DNA from: Sulfuricurvum sp. 17-40-25
GTDB lineage: Bacteria; Campylobacterota; Campylobacteria; Campylobacterales; Sulfurimonadaceae
Direction of reading: 5' to 3'
Length of the DNA: 63,872 nt
Assembly: GCA_002282015.1 (NCBI GenBank)
Contig: NCIJ01000005.1
Coordinates: forward strand, 64,598 to 128,469
In this document: positions 37,068 through 46,673 of the stretch, piece after piece
How the letters are laid out: every line of letters begins with the position of its first letter
Position numbering within the stretch: position 1 is the stretch's first letter
Position numbers and translations under genes: made by a program
The notes under the pieces: generated by a model
Seen by the model: only the letters and a program-made list of their open reading frames with translations
Told to the model about the DNA's origin: nothing
Database searches by the model: none

Positions 37068-37390
37068 CCATTCTCATTGAAAACCTCACCTTTGAGTGTA
37101 TCATCGGGATATTAGAACATGAGCGCTTAACTGCTCAAAAAGTAGTCATCGACTGTATCATTGACTACGATTATTCCCCAAATCGCTTTATCAATTATGC
37201 CGATGTTGCTGACCACATCACGCACAGCGTTCAAACAAAACATTTTTTCCTTATTGAAGAAGCCCTAGAATCACTGAGCCAATCACTCAAAGAAAAATTT
37301 ACTTCCATACAGACCCTCTCCCTCACCTTACGAAAACCTGATATTCTGGCCAATTGCACGGTTGCTGTTCAAGAGCGTTTCAATTTTTAA
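37064..37390 (+). CDS. folB: Dihydroneopterin aldolase FolB
   Basis: 108 residues. The family start ILIENLTFECIIGILEHERLTAQKVVIDC, with the conserved Glu of GILEHER, and YADVADHI are clear. Acts just before FolK in folate synthesis; folK lies far away at 4642. The segment HFFLIEEALESLSQ matches the dimer region with the conserved Glu-Ala. Overlaps plsY. Confidence 0.9.
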   Translation: MTILIENLTFECIIGILEHERLTAQKVVIDCIIDYDYSPNRFINYADVADHITHSVQTKHFFLIEEALESLSQSLKEKFTSIQTLSLTLRKPDILANCTVAVQERFNF

Positions 37391-37427
37391 AGAAAATTGA
37401 ATAAAACTTTAAGATTTCCTAAAACTG

Positions 37428-37436
37428 TGTTATAAT
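37428..37436 (+). promoter_or_regulatory. Extended -10 promoter of the second two-component system
   Basis: TGTTATAAT, a perfect extended -10, lies 33 bp before the response-regulator ATG at 37469, inside the 78-bp gap after folB. Confidence 0.55.
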
Positions 37437-37468
37437 TTTGCCAAAATATCCGCTTTCGAGGAACGTAA

Positions 37469-38143
37469 ATGCGCATTCTAATTATTGAAGACGAAGTAAC
37501 GCTTAACAAAACCCTTTCTGAAGGGCTCAAAGAGTTTGGCTACCAAAGTGATGTCGTGGAAACCCTAAAAGATGGTGAATACTATCTTGATATCCGAAAT
37601 TATGACCTTATCTTAATGGACTGGATGCTTCCTGATGGCAACAGTGTTGATATCATCCCCGATATTAAATCCAATACACCAAAGACAGTAATTGTTGTTC
37701 TCTCAGCTCGTGATGACAATCAAAGTGAAATCGATGCTCTACGAGCAGGTGCTGATGATTATATCCGTAAACCATTTGATTTTGATGTCCTAATTGCTCG
37801 TATCGAGGCACGCTTACGTTTTGGTGGAAGTAACATCATCGAAATCGACGATCTCATTATCAACCCTGAAGAAGAGAAGATCATCTACAAAGAAAAAGAG
37901 ATTGAACTCAAAGGTAAACCTTTTGAAGTTTTGACACACCTTGCTCGTCACCGCGATCAAATTGTCTCTAAAGAGCAACTCCTTGATGCAATCTGGGAAG
38001 AGCCTGAACTTGTAACACCAAACGTTATCGAAGTTGCTATTAATCAAATTCGTCAAAAAATGGATAAGCCACTTGGTATTACCACGATTGAAACAGTACG
38101 CCGTCGCGGATACCGTTTTTGTTTCCCAAAAGAAGTCAACTAA
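37469..38143 (+). CDS. OmpR-type response regulator
   Basis: 224 residues. Receiver with IIEDEVTLNKTL, phospho-acceptor Asp in LILMDWMLPDGNS and Lys in YIRKPFD; C-terminal winged helix (LKGKPFEVLTHLARH, VIEVAINQIRQKM, TIETVRRRGYRF). Transcribed with the kinase gene 30 bp downstream. The stimulus cannot be told from sequence. Typical of regulators that lie alone with one kinase in this phylum. Confidence 0.88.
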   Translation: MRILIIEDEVTLNKTLSEGLKEFGYQSDVVETLKDGEYYLDIRNYDLILMDWMLPDGNSVDIIPDIKSNTPKTVIVVLSARDDNQSEIDALRAGADDYIRKPFDFDVLIARIEARLRFGGSNIIEIDDLIINPEEEKIIYKEKEIELKGKPFEVLTHLARHRDQIVSKEQLLDAIWEEPELVTPNVIEVAINQIRQKMDKPLGITTIETVRRRGYRFCFPKEVN

Positions 38144-38173
38144 CGTTAGCCTTCTTCCTATAAAGGACGCCCT

Positions 38174-39478
38174 TTGTTTTCGAAAAGAAGTATAAGACGC
38201 CGTTTTTTATTCCAGCTTATTGTCGCTTCGGCGGCACTTGTAGTCCTTTTTTCCTCCTTTTTATACCTATTTATTAAGCAATCCATTTACGATGAAAAAC
38301 AAACAGAACTCGTTACTAGAGCTCAAAGTATTTCCACTTCAAAATCACTCACAAGCTTACAGCATATAGATACAGACCCCTTATCAGAACTCAAGGTTGA
38401 TTTGATTACCCTTAAAAAAGATGAGGGTTCTCTTGAGTTTAGTGAGGTAACCGATCAAGATCAAATCACAACCTTGACCCTCATCTATCCCTTTGATTTT
38501 GAACACTCAACGTATCTCAAAATCAGTCGTGATATTAGTGCCACTAAATTACTGCTCCAAAAAATTTTACAATCTATTTTTATCATCAACGCTTTTGGAT
38601 TTATCGTTATTATTCTCTATGCCATCGCTTTTTCAAAAATGCTTATTGCTCCTGTCAGTGCTTTAACAAAACGACTTGCTGACATGAATGAGCATCTCCT
38701 TCGCCCAATAAAGGTGGATCAATTACCCAATGAATTCCAGCCATTAGGTGAAACCCTCAATCGCCTAATGGGGCGTATTCAAAATTTTGTTAAGTACCAA
38801 AAAGAACTTTTTATTGGTACGGCACACGAACTCAAAACTCCATTGGCTGTCATAAAACTCAAAAATCAGGTTACCTTGATTAAAAAGAGAAGTGCCGAAG
38901 AATATATTGAAGCGATCAAAATAACCAATCAAAGTGTTGATGAGATGAATAAGATTGTCAGTGATATCCTCAATATCGGTCGTCAAGAGGGGGCACAGCT
39001 TGAAATGCCAGTAGAAGCCGATATTATCCAAATTCTCAAAAAATGGGAAGGAGATTTTGCTCTGCTAACACACAGTGAAAACAAGATATTCAAAACACAT
39101 TTTGAACCTGAAACATTTACAGCTGTTTTACAAGTGACCCTGCTCAATCAAATATTGCAAAACTTTTTACAAAACGCCATGAAATTCACGGCTCCCGGTA
39201 AAACCATTCTTTTTCACAGTTACCTCCATAATACAGACATCATAATCGAAGTCATTGATGAGGGATGTGGCGTTGATGAAGCGATTGATCTATTTGCACC
39301 GTTTAAACGTCAAGGAAATAAGTCAGGGGCAGGATTGGGGCTATTTTTGGCCAAAAGTGCTGCAGAAGCTATCGGGGCCGATATAACAATCACAAACCGT
39401 ATTGATGGGATTGACGGGACCATTGCACGACTTGTTTTGCCCGCAAAACTTTACTGTTTATTACCGCAACGTAAATAA
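38174..39478 (+). CDS. Sensor histidine kinase
   Basis: 434 residues from a TTG start that has AAAGGA 8 bp upstream; I see no better ATG. Two membrane segments (about residues 13-33 and 135-155) flank a periplasmic domain of about 100 residues. Then HAMP-like linker, H-box IGTAHELKTPLAVIKLK, N-box LQNFLQNAMKFTAPG, and G-boxes VIDEGCGVDEA and GAGLGLFLAKS. Partner of the response regulator 30 bp upstream. The input is unknown. Confidence 0.86.
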   Translation: MFSKRSIRRRFLFQLIVASAALVVLFSSFLYLFIKQSIYDEKQTELVTRAQSISTSKSLTSLQHIDTDPLSELKVDLITLKKDEGSLEFSEVTDQDQITTLTLIYPFDFEHSTYLKISRDISATKLLLQKILQSIFIINAFGFIVIILYAIAFSKMLIAPVSALTKRLADMNEHLLRPIKVDQLPNEFQPLGETLNRLMGRIQNFVKYQKELFIGTAHELKTPLAVIKLKNQVTLIKKRSAEEYIEAIKITNQSVDEMNKIVSDILNIGRQEGAQLEMPVEADIIQILKKWEGDFALLTHSENKIFKTHFEPETFTAVLQVTLLNQILQNFLQNAMKFTAPGKTILFHSYLHNTDIIIEVIDEGCGVDEAIDLFAPFKRQGNKSGAGLGLFLAKSAAEAIGADITITNRIDGIDGTIARLVLPAKLYCLLPQRK

Positions 39479-39544
39479 AACCTTTTATTAAGGTAGATTC
39501 TGCTATAAATCGCCCATTATCATATTACTAAACAAGGTTTAACT

Positions 39545-39799
39545 ATGCCACTAATCATTACGGATGAATGTATTGCATGTGATGCATGCCGCGAAGAGTG
39601 TCCAATGGATGCTATTGAAGAAGGTGATCCAATTTACATAATTGACCCAGATCGCTGTACAGAATGTGTTGGATTGTACGATGAACCAGCCTGTATTCCT
39701 GTTTGTCCTGTCGATTGTATTATCCCTGACAAAGAAAATGTTGAGACAACCCAAGAACTTCTTTATAAATTTAAACAGCTGACTGAAGAAGAAGAATAG
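39545..39799 (+). CDS. YfhL-type 2x[4Fe-4S] ferredoxin
   Basis: 84 residues. First cluster motif CIACDACREECP (CxxCxxxxxCP), second set CTECVGLYDEPACIPVCP with the insert between the first Cys pair and the rest that marks the YfhL/Allochromatium type. Electron carrier of very low potential. Its stop is directly followed by the ppx ATG. Many Campylobacterota have ferredoxin and ppx next to each other. Confidence 0.92.
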   Translation: MPLIITDECIACDACREECPMDAIEEGDPIYIIDPDRCTECVGLYDEPACIPVCPVDCIIPDKENVETTQELLYKFKQLTEEEE

Positions 39800-41263
39800 A
39801 TGGCGCAATGCACCGCCATCATAGACATTGGGTCTAACTCAATGCGTATGGCGGTTGTTCAAAAGACCAGCCGTTTTGCCTTTCACATTCTGCATGAAGT
39901 CAAAAGCTCAGTTCGTCTGAGTGAAAATGCCTACCGTAATAACGGACATTTGCAACAATCCGCTATGGACCGTACTGCAAGTGCATTAGGAGAGTTTCTC
40001 CTCATTGCCCGTTCCTTCAAAGCTCGTAAGATTCTCTGTGTTGCTACATCAGCATTACGTGATGCTCCAAACTCAACAGAGTTTATCTCACGTATTCGTC
40101 AAGAGCACTCTCTTAGTATCAAAATTATAGATGGTGTCAGAGAAGCTTATTTAGGCGGTATGGCCTGTGCCAATCTATTGCCTCCTATGGATGCTATTAG
40201 TGTAGATGTAGGTGGAGGGTCAAGTGAATTTGCCCACATTTCTAGGGGCAAAGTCATAGAAATGTTTTCTCTCAATATTGGTACCGTACGACTCAAAGAA
40301 CTCTTTATGGATCACGGGGACATAGAGGGTGCTACACGCTACATTGACAATGCTCTGGAGACTTTGCCCTTTGGATCAATGCAAACGCTAATAGGAGTAG
40401 GAGGAACGTTTCGAGCACTCACCCGCTCCCTTATGAAAAAAGAGAACTACCCTCTTAAAAAACTGCATGGCTGTACCACCGATAAAGAGACCTTTATTTC
40501 TTTTTGCGATGCCATCATCGAAGCATCTCCCAAAAAGTTAAAATCCCTCAATATTAAAGCAGACCGTTTTGATACTATCAAACCGGGAACACTCATATTG
40601 CAACGAATTGCTAGACGCTTAGAGGTAGAAGAATTTGTTTGCAGTGGGGTGGGCGTTCGAGAGGGAGTTTATTTAAGTGATTTGTTGCGTAATGCAGGCG
40701 ACCGTTTTCCTGCTAACTATAATCCATCGGTACGCTATTTATTAGATACATATGCTACGTTTAGCAATCATAGCGTTGAATGTTCTGCATTAGCTAAGCG
40801 TCTATTTACACTAATGCATACCCATCTTGATCTTCCAGAGTCCTATCGTACCGAACTTGTTATGGTGGCAAAACTTCTTCCTATAGGGCTAGGTGTACGC
40901 TATTATGCCTATCAAAAACACAGTCACTATTTGGCACTGAATGCCTTGAATTACGGATTAACCCATTCTCAAATCGCACTTGTTTCCCATTTGCTCTTGT
41001 TTAAAAAAGGGAACACTTCCTCAGACTTAATCCCAAAAAACAGTTATGGATCACTTTTACCCGCTGTGAAAATATTGGATGCACTGTACACAATACTGTG
41101 GCTTTCGCATATACTGCTAGCGCAACGCAGTAGTGCATCAGCACTAACCCTTGCATTTTCTGATGGTAAGCTAACGGTGGAGGGAAAAGATCTCTATCTC
41201 GCGCGTGAACAACTTAAGAATCTTCCGCTTCCGGCACATCTATCCATTCAGCTACGCGACTAA
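39800..41263 (+). CDS. ppx: Exopolyphosphatase / pppGpp phosphohydrolase
   Basis: 487 residues of the ASKHA fold. Motifs: DIGSNSMRMAVVQ at the N-terminus, TSALRDAPN, DVGGGSSEFAHI, IGVGGTFRAL, and a C-terminal HD-like helical domain (about residues 300-487). Cleaves polyphosphate or pppGpp; the two functions cannot be separated by sequence. It starts immediately after the ferredoxin stop and converges on bamA with a 6-bp gap and no hairpin between. Confidence 0.9.
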   Translation: MAQCTAIIDIGSNSMRMAVVQKTSRFAFHILHEVKSSVRLSENAYRNNGHLQQSAMDRTASALGEFLLIARSFKARKILCVATSALRDAPNSTEFISRIRQEHSLSIKIIDGVREAYLGGMACANLLPPMDAISVDVGGGSSEFAHISRGKVIEMFSLNIGTVRLKELFMDHGDIEGATRYIDNALETLPFGSMQTLIGVGGTFRALTRSLMKKENYPLKKLHGCTTDKETFISFCDAIIEASPKKLKSLNIKADRFDTIKPGTLILQRIARRLEVEEFVCSGVGVREGVYLSDLLRNAGDRFPANYNPSVRYLLDTYATFSNHSVECSALAKRLFTLMHTHLDLPESYRTELVMVAKLLPIGLGVRYYAYQKHSHYLALNALNYGLTHSQIALVSHLLLFKKGNTSSDLIPKNSYGSLLPAVKILDALYTILWLSHILLAQRSSASALTLAFSDGKLTVEGKDLYLAREQLKNLPLPAHLSIQLRD

Positions 41264-41269
41264 TCTTTC

Positions 41270-43543
41270 TTAGAAGCGTTGCCCAATTGTAAATTCAAAA
41301 ACGGCTGTCTGGTCACCCTCTTTTTGCCCTAAAGGTTTAGCGAAGACCAGTTGAAGCGGACCAACCGGAGAGAACCATTCTAAAGATACCCCAACACTGC
41401 TGCGAGATATTTCTGAGAGACTTTTATCCCCGATCATTCCGTAATCGTAAAAAGCAGTAGCACGCATACGCGCTTCCGGTACCAGAGGAAAACTCATCTC
41501 AAAACTGTTGGAAAAAGTTTGTGTTCCACCATTCCTTTGCACTGCTCCTGTTGAACTTAACAGCGTAGCACCTGTGGCATCGGTCAATGTAGGTGAAATA
41601 GAGAAACTTCTATAACCACGAACTGAACCAATCCCACCCATGAAGAATCTCTCATTAATTGGAAGGAAGCCAGAATCAGTAACGTAGTTAAAACGGGCTT
41701 TATAGCGTAAAATCAAATCAAAATCAGTTAACTTCTGCAAGCCTCGATAGATTCCAAAGTTACTACGGCTTTTAATAAATTCAGCATCTCCACCAATTCC
41801 TGCTTTTTCAAAACTTTGTGTAAAATTCATCCCCTCACGTGCAATATAATAGTCATCCGTACTATCATACGATGCAGATAGCATCACTGAACTTTTTGCA
41901 TAACTTTCAAAAAAGCGCAATTGATCCTGAGTCAGATTCACATCCGATAAATCACTGTATGCATTTTGCGAATAGTTGTACCCAACATACCCGCTCCAAT
42001 AACGATCAAAACGATGCCCTACTCCAAGACTAACCCCTTTAGAGGTCGTTGTATAGGTATAATATTTAGTAGAAGTATTGTTGATTGCGAAATTACCGCT
42101 AAAGTCACTGTCATTCAAGCGTGGATTAGAAATATTAAAGGCATAACTACTGGTTCGTTGTGATTTTTCTAAGTTTAGTCCTACCGTAATCCCTGAACCA
42201 AAAATATTACGATCACTGATGGCAGCGCTGAGCATTAACCCGCCGAAGCTTCCATATCCTCCGCCCAGTTGTATATTACCCGTCGGAGCTTCTTTTGTTT
42301 GAACAATAATGTCCATAGTCTCATCATCGATACGCTTTTCTTCAATTGTATTTGTTTCAAAATAACCGGTACGACCAATAGCATTACGTGAGTCTTTTAA
42401 ATTCGTTGAACTGTATAAATCACCTGGAGCTAAAAATAGCTCACGACGTACTACGCGGTCTAGTGTTCTATTATTACCCGCAATAATCACATTTCTGATA
42501 TGCACTTTTTTACCAGGTACTATACGGTAAATCACTTCAACGGTTTTTGTCTCTTTATCTTGGCGTAAATCAGGCTGAACCTGAACAAAGGCGTATCCAA
42601 GATCGGCTATTTTAGTTTTAATACTCTCGGCATCATCTCGGAAAGTCTTAATATTAAACGGCTTGTTTTTTTCCAGTTTGATCACATCCAAAAGTGCCTG
42701 GTCTTCGATGACAGCTGTATCTTGAAAAATAAGGATATCGCTAACACGGAAGATATCTCCCTCAAAAACGTTGTATGCCATCGTTGCTTCATAATGGTTA
42801 AAATCAACCGCTACAAATGGGGCATCTATTTTTGCATTTAAATATCCAAACTGCATATAGTAGTCGTGAATACGCAATGGATCGTATTGTAATTCTGCAA
42901 TTTTCAGCTTACCGTCGTTACGTCCCCACATCCATCCCATAAAATCACGCTCTTTATTGGCAACGACCTTATCAAACTCATCGGGATCCAAACCTATAAC
43001 TCCGTTATAGCGAAGCTCTTTGATAATGATTTCTCGCCCTTCATTGGCTATAAACTTCACACTCATACTGCCATTATCAAGCGTTTGTGTCTCCACCTCT
43101 ACCACAGAGTCAATTTTTCCCTCTTGATTTAGCGCATCAACAATCCGTTTTTTGGCACCTTCAATACGCTTTACATCGTACAAAGCACCTTTTTCTATTT
43201 GCAACAAACTTTTTTGCGCATCTTCATCATTTTCTTTGAACCCTTTGAGCTCAATTTTGGAAATAATTGCTTTCTCTTTAAAATGAAACGTTACGGTTCC
43301 CTCTTCTTGATCCGCCCATACATCTTCAAAATACCCTTGCTCGAAAAAGGTTTTAATCGTTTTATCCAAACGAATTGGATCAAGCGGTTCTCCAATTTTA
43401 ACTTCATTAAGCTGCTTGGCCACAGCCTCAGAGATGTGAATCATCCCCTCATATTTAATACTTGTAATCGTTTGGGTAGCAGCACAAAGTAATGAGGTAG
43501 AAAGAAAGAGAGAAAGAGTAATTTTATTCAATTTGAAATCCAT
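41270..43543 (-). CDS. bamA: Outer-membrane protein assembly factor BamA
   Basis: 757 residues. A signal peptide (LSLFLSTSLLCAA) is followed by five POTRA-like repeats (about residues 25-420, for example IKYEGMIHISEAVAKQLNEV and IRNVIIAGNNRTLDRVVRRE) and a 16-strand barrel with the conserved VRGYRSFS lid motif, ending in Phe (FEFTIGQRF). Inserts beta-barrel proteins into the outer membrane. Divergent from tyrA. Length is normal. Confidence 0.96.
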   Translation of the reverse strand: MDFKLNKITLSLFLSTSLLCAATQTITSIKYEGMIHISEAVAKQLNEVKIGEPLDPIRLDKTIKTFFEQGYFEDVWADQEEGTVTFHFKEKAIISKIELKGFKENDEDAQKSLLQIEKGALYDVKRIEGAKKRIVDALNQEGKIDSVVEVETQTLDNGSMSVKFIANEGREIIIKELRYNGVIGLDPDEFDKVVANKERDFMGWMWGRNDGKLKIAELQYDPLRIHDYYMQFGYLNAKIDAPFVAVDFNHYEATMAYNVFEGDIFRVSDILIFQDTAVIEDQALLDVIKLEKNKPFNIKTFRDDAESIKTKIADLGYAFVQVQPDLRQDKETKTVEVIYRIVPGKKVHIRNVIIAGNNRTLDRVVRRELFLAPGDLYSSTNLKDSRNAIGRTGYFETNTIEEKRIDDETMDIIVQTKEAPTGNIQLGGGYGSFGGLMLSAAISDRNIFGSGITVGLNLEKSQRTSSYAFNISNPRLNDSDFSGNFAINNTSTKYYTYTTTSKGVSLGVGHRFDRYWSGYVGYNYSQNAYSDLSDVNLTQDQLRFFESYAKSSVMLSASYDSTDDYYIAREGMNFTQSFEKAGIGGDAEFIKSRSNFGIYRGLQKLTDFDLILRYKARFNYVTDSGFLPINERFFMGGIGSVRGYRSFSISPTLTDATGATLLSSTGAVQRNGGTQTFSNSFEMSFPLVPEARMRATAFYDYGMIGDKSLSEISRSSVGVSLEWFSPVGPLQLVFAKPLGQKEGDQTAVFEFTIGQRF

Positions 43544-43565
43544 GGCGTTAAATTAGCCCTTATTC

Positions 43566-43578
43566 TATCACTGTGATA
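43566..43578. promoter_or_regulatory. Perfect palindrome in the bamA-tyrA gap
   Basis: TATCACTGTGATA, 6+1+6 bases, 23 bp from the bamA ATG. It could be a repressor site or chance; no regulator is named. Confidence 0.3.
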
Positions 43579-43608
43579 ATTAATGTACCGTAAATCTAAC
43601 CCAAAATC

Positions 43609-43617
43609 TGCTAAAAT
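43609..43617 (+). promoter_or_regulatory. Candidate extended -10 of tyrA
   Basis: TGCTAAAAT, 36 bp before the tyrA ATG. A second TATAAT at 43631-43636 is closer and would leave only a very short leader. Confidence 0.4.
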
Positions 43618-43652
43618 ACGATTCACAAAGTATAATTATTTAAAGGTTCATA

Positions 43653-44489
43653 ATGAACATAGGTATCGTCGGGCTTGGTCTGATGGGGGGTTCTTTAGCA
43701 CTTTCCCTTCAAAAGCTCCCTTTTATCACTTCCGTTGTAGGCAGTGATCATAATCTTGAACATCAAAAAATTGCCCTTGAACGTGGGCTTGTTCACGCTA
43801 TTGTCCCTTTTGAAACGCTTAAAAAGCGTTGTGATGTCATCTTTTTTGCAGTGCCCGTTGATGCGGTAATTCGTCTTTTAGGTCAATGTGTTGATCTAGC
43901 AGGCAGCGATATCACCCTTATTGATCTAGGAAGTACCAAGGCGCTCATAGTTCAAGCCGTTCCTGAGGTTTTACGCAAAAATTTTGTGGCCGCTCATCCG
44001 ATGACAGGAACCGAACAATTTGGCCCCAATGCAGCTCTTGAAGGGCTTTATACCAATAAAGTCCTGGTAATGTGTGATCTAGAGCACAGCGGGGAAGTAC
44101 AACGCTCAACAGCACTCAAACTCTTTCGTGCTATCAATATGCAAGTACATACTATGGGGGCCGATCAGCATGACCGCCATGCAGCGTTTATCAGTCATAT
44201 GCCTCACATTATTTCGTACGCACTTGCTAATACCGTATTAGCACAAGAAGAAAAAGAGAACATTCTGACCCTTGCAGCCGGAGGATTTCGTTCAATGAGC
44301 CGATTGGCTCAAAGTTCTCCGTTCATGTGGGAAGACATCTTTCGACAAAACCGCGAGAATGTACTTGAGGCTATTGAACTCTTTGAGCGTGAGCTTGCCA
44401 CCATGAAAGAGGCGTTACTGGTAAAAGACTACACCTCATTGCACGATGAGATGAAAAATGCCAATAAACTGCAAGATATTTTTTCGTAA
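43653..44489 (+). CDS. tyrA: Prephenate dehydrogenase
   Basis: 278 residues. Rossmann motif GIVGLGLMGGSLALSLQ at the N-terminus; DLGSTKALI, AAHPMTGTEQFGP and the catalytic-region His in HDRHAAFISHMPHIISYALA. Oxidatively decarboxylates prephenate to 4-hydroxyphenylpyruvate for tyrosine. Single gene, convergent with the Bat operon with a 1-bp gap. No fused chorismate mutase. Confidence 0.94.
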   Translation: MNIGIVGLGLMGGSLALSLQKLPFITSVVGSDHNLEHQKIALERGLVHAIVPFETLKKRCDVIFFAVPVDAVIRLLGQCVDLAGSDITLIDLGSTKALIVQAVPEVLRKNFVAAHPMTGTEQFGPNAALEGLYTNKVLVMCDLEHSGEVQRSTALKLFRAINMQVHTMGADQHDRHAAFISHMPHIISYALANTVLAQEEKENILTLAAGGFRSMSRLAQSSPFMWEDIFRQNRENVLEAIELFERELATMKEALLVKDYTSLHDEMKNANKLQDIFS

Positions 44490-44490
44490 C

Positions 44491-44892
44491 CTACACAACA
44501 ATCATCTGACAGTACGCTTTATAAAGAGCTAAACACTCTTTATCCATTGCTTCCACGTTTGGAGTATACTTATACGCTTCCAAATACGCCAAAAGCGTCT
44601 TATAAGCATCTTGCATCTGTTCATTATCCTGTGCAAAAAAAGAAGCTTCTTGCGTGATACTATATGCTGATTTTTTGGGATTCGTCAGATCCATATGAAT
44701 CAAATTCTCATAGCGTTTCTGCCGCTCATTGACTTCTTTAGTCTTTTTTATTGCACCCATTTTTTTTACAATCCCATAACTAACAACTAACACGCACACT
44801 GCAAACATCGCAAACCAAACAAGCGAATAGTCATGGATCTCCAAAAGGGGCGCTACATCATGTACGGGGATATCCATAGAAGTGGATTTCAT
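44491..44892 (-). CDS. Small membrane protein at the end of the Bat operon
   Basis: 133 residues. One membrane segment (about residues 23-43, YSLVWFAMFAVCVLVVSYGI) and a cytoplasmic helical part. The size and place after a DUF58 protein resemble the DUF4381-type members of Bat/Mox operons, but identity is too low by eye to be sure. It overlaps the DUF58 gene by 4 bp (ATGA). Function unknown. Confidence 0.6.
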   Translation of the reverse strand: MKSTSMDIPVHDVAPLLEIHDYSLVWFAMFAVCVLVVSYGIVKKMGAIKKTKEVNERQKRYENLIHMDLTNPKKSAYSITQEASFFAQDNEQMQDAYKTLLAYLEAYKYTPNVEAMDKECLALYKAYCQMIVV

Positions 44893-45722
44893 AATCTCCC
44901 CTCAAACAATCGTCGCAGTACCACTGAAGCGTTACTGTCGGTATAAAGCTTCGTTGAGCGAATCCCGTCACGGCGAAATTGATCAAACAGCTTCCCATCA
45001 TGGATACGGACTTGTTCCTGATATTTTTGAATACTCGCCGTATTAAAGTCCCCTTCCAACACTGCGGCACTTTCTGGATCTATTAAAGCGGTAAAACCCA
45101 TTGCTTCTGGTTTTTCTTCCTGACGATCTCGTACGATTATGGCCACAACTTCATGTCTTTTAGCTAATAATCGCATATCCGGAATCTCAAAAAAATCACC
45201 GATAACCACAATCAGGGAACGCCGCTTGAGTCGTTTATACAGGGTGTGTGCCATAGCGGTATAATCTGCTATGTGATTCAACAAGAGAGCATTCATCACA
45301 GATTCTACACTCTGTGTCACGGTAAATCTTTTTTTCCCTGCACGTACCTCATCTCGCATCTCTTTTGAAAAGTTATAATGAGAAAACAGATCTCCGTTAC
45401 CCAATGCCGAATACCCTATCAACGCGATTACTTCAGCTACAGACTCAATTTTACGTGTTTCTTTACCAAAATCCAATGCACCGCCTAACATAGCGACACT
45501 AACGACACTGAGTTCGCGTTCTTCACGAAATACTTTGACATAGGGGCGCTGCATTTTTGCCGTGATGTTCCAATCAATATGACGGGTATCATCACCGGAA
45601 ATGTATTCACGCAACTCAAGGAAATCGTACCCTTCACCTCGAAACATTGAGGCATTGTTACCAATACGGTCACCGACGATTTGACGGCGTGCTTTGATAA
45701 GAATTTCGCGGCTGTTTTTCAT
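44889..45722 (-). CDS. DUF58 protein of the Bat operon
   Basis: 277 residues. The DUF58 signature is RGEGYDFLELREYISGDDTRHIDWNITAKM near residues 28-57 (positions about 45640-45550), followed by a degenerate von Willebrand A-like fold. Partners of MoxR ATPases; thought to act in assembly of metal-enzyme or periplasmic complexes. Lies 3 bp after the MoxR gene. Confidence 0.88.
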   Translation of the reverse strand: MKNSREILIKARRQIVGDRIGNNASMFRGEGYDFLELREYISGDDTRHIDWNITAKMQRPYVKVFREERELSVVSVAMLGGALDFGKETRKIESVAEVIALIGYSALGNGDLFSHYNFSKEMRDEVRAGKKRFTVTQSVESVMNALLLNHIADYTAMAHTLYKRLKRRSLIVVIGDFFEIPDMRLLAKRHEVVAIIVRDRQEEKPEAMGFTALIDPESAAVLEGDFNTASIQKYQEQVRIHDGKLFDQFRRDGIRSTKLYTDSNASVVLRRLFEGRL

Positions 45723-45725
45723 GAT

Positions 45726-46673
45726 TTACGGAACAGGAACTGCGGTTACAATTTGCTCAATAAGGGTATCTACGTCGATCCCTTCTGCCTCAGCCTCATA
45801 CGACAGCACGATACGATGGCGCATCAAGTCTTTGACAATACTAGCAATATCGCTAGGGGTGACAAAGTCCTTGCCCTTTAAAAAAGCAACAGCACGAACG
45901 GCTTTAAACATATCGATACTGACACGAGGGGAAGCACCAAACTGGATATAGCGTTTGATAGATTCCAACCCAAAGTTCTGTGGTTCTCTCGTAGCTCTTA
46001 CAAGCGTAATCATGTAGCGCTCGACTTCTTCATCGACATGAACCATTTTCACCGCTTCTTGAAGCTGTTGAAGCGTTACAGAATCCACAACAGCATTAAT
46101 GCTCTCTGAGCTCTTAGAGGCTATACGACGGGCGATTAGAAGTTCTTCTTGGGCACTGTTATACCCTACTTTGATTTTTAGCATAAAGCGATCTAACTGC
46201 GCTTCAGGTAGAGGATAAACCCCCTCGTTTTCAATCGGATTTTGGGTTGCCATAACCAAAAATGGGGAAGAGAGTTCAAAACTTTGATCGGACAAGGTCA
46301 CCTGACGTTCCTGCATCGCTTCTAAAAGAGCCGACTGCACTTTTGCAGGAGCACGATTAATCTCATCTGAGAGGAGCAGATTCGTAAAAATAGGCCCTTT
46401 TTTAATCTTGAATTGATTCTTTTGAGGATCGTATACTTCTGCTCCCAATATATCACTTGGAAGCAAGTCGGGGGTAAATTGAACCCGTTTAAAATCCAGT
46501 CCCAAAGTCTGGGCAAGCGCTTTGACGGTGGTTGTCTTTGCCAATCCCGGAATACCCTCAATAAGGATGTGTCCCTCACACAGTAACCCGATCAAAAGCC
46601 CATCGATCATGTTGTCTTGTCCGACGACTACTTTCGCCATTTCTGTGCGTATGGCGTCTATTTTTTCTATCAT
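45726..46673 (-). CDS. MoxR-family AAA+ ATPase
   Basis: 315 residues. Walker A is LIEGIPGLAKTTTVKALA (Gly-rich GIPGLAKT), Walker B ILLSDEINRAPAKVQSALLE, sensor 1 MATQNPIENEGVYPLPEAQ. A chaperone-like ATPase that works with the von Willebrand A proteins coded next to it. Overlaps the BatD-like gene by 4 bp. Length is typical. Confidence 0.94.
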   Translation of the reverse strand: MIEKIDAIRTEMAKVVVGQDNMIDGLLIGLLCEGHILIEGIPGLAKTTTVKALAQTLGLDFKRVQFTPDLLPSDILGAEVYDPQKNQFKIKKGPIFTNLLLSDEINRAPAKVQSALLEAMQERQVTLSDQSFELSSPFLVMATQNPIENEGVYPLPEAQLDRFMLKIKVGYNSAQEELLIARRIASKSSESINAVVDSVTLQQLQEAVKMVHVDEEVERYMITLVRATREPQNFGLESIKRYIQFGASPRVSIDMFKAVRAVAFLKGKDFVTPSDIASIVKDLMRHRIVLSYEAEAEGIDVDTLIEQIVTAVPVP

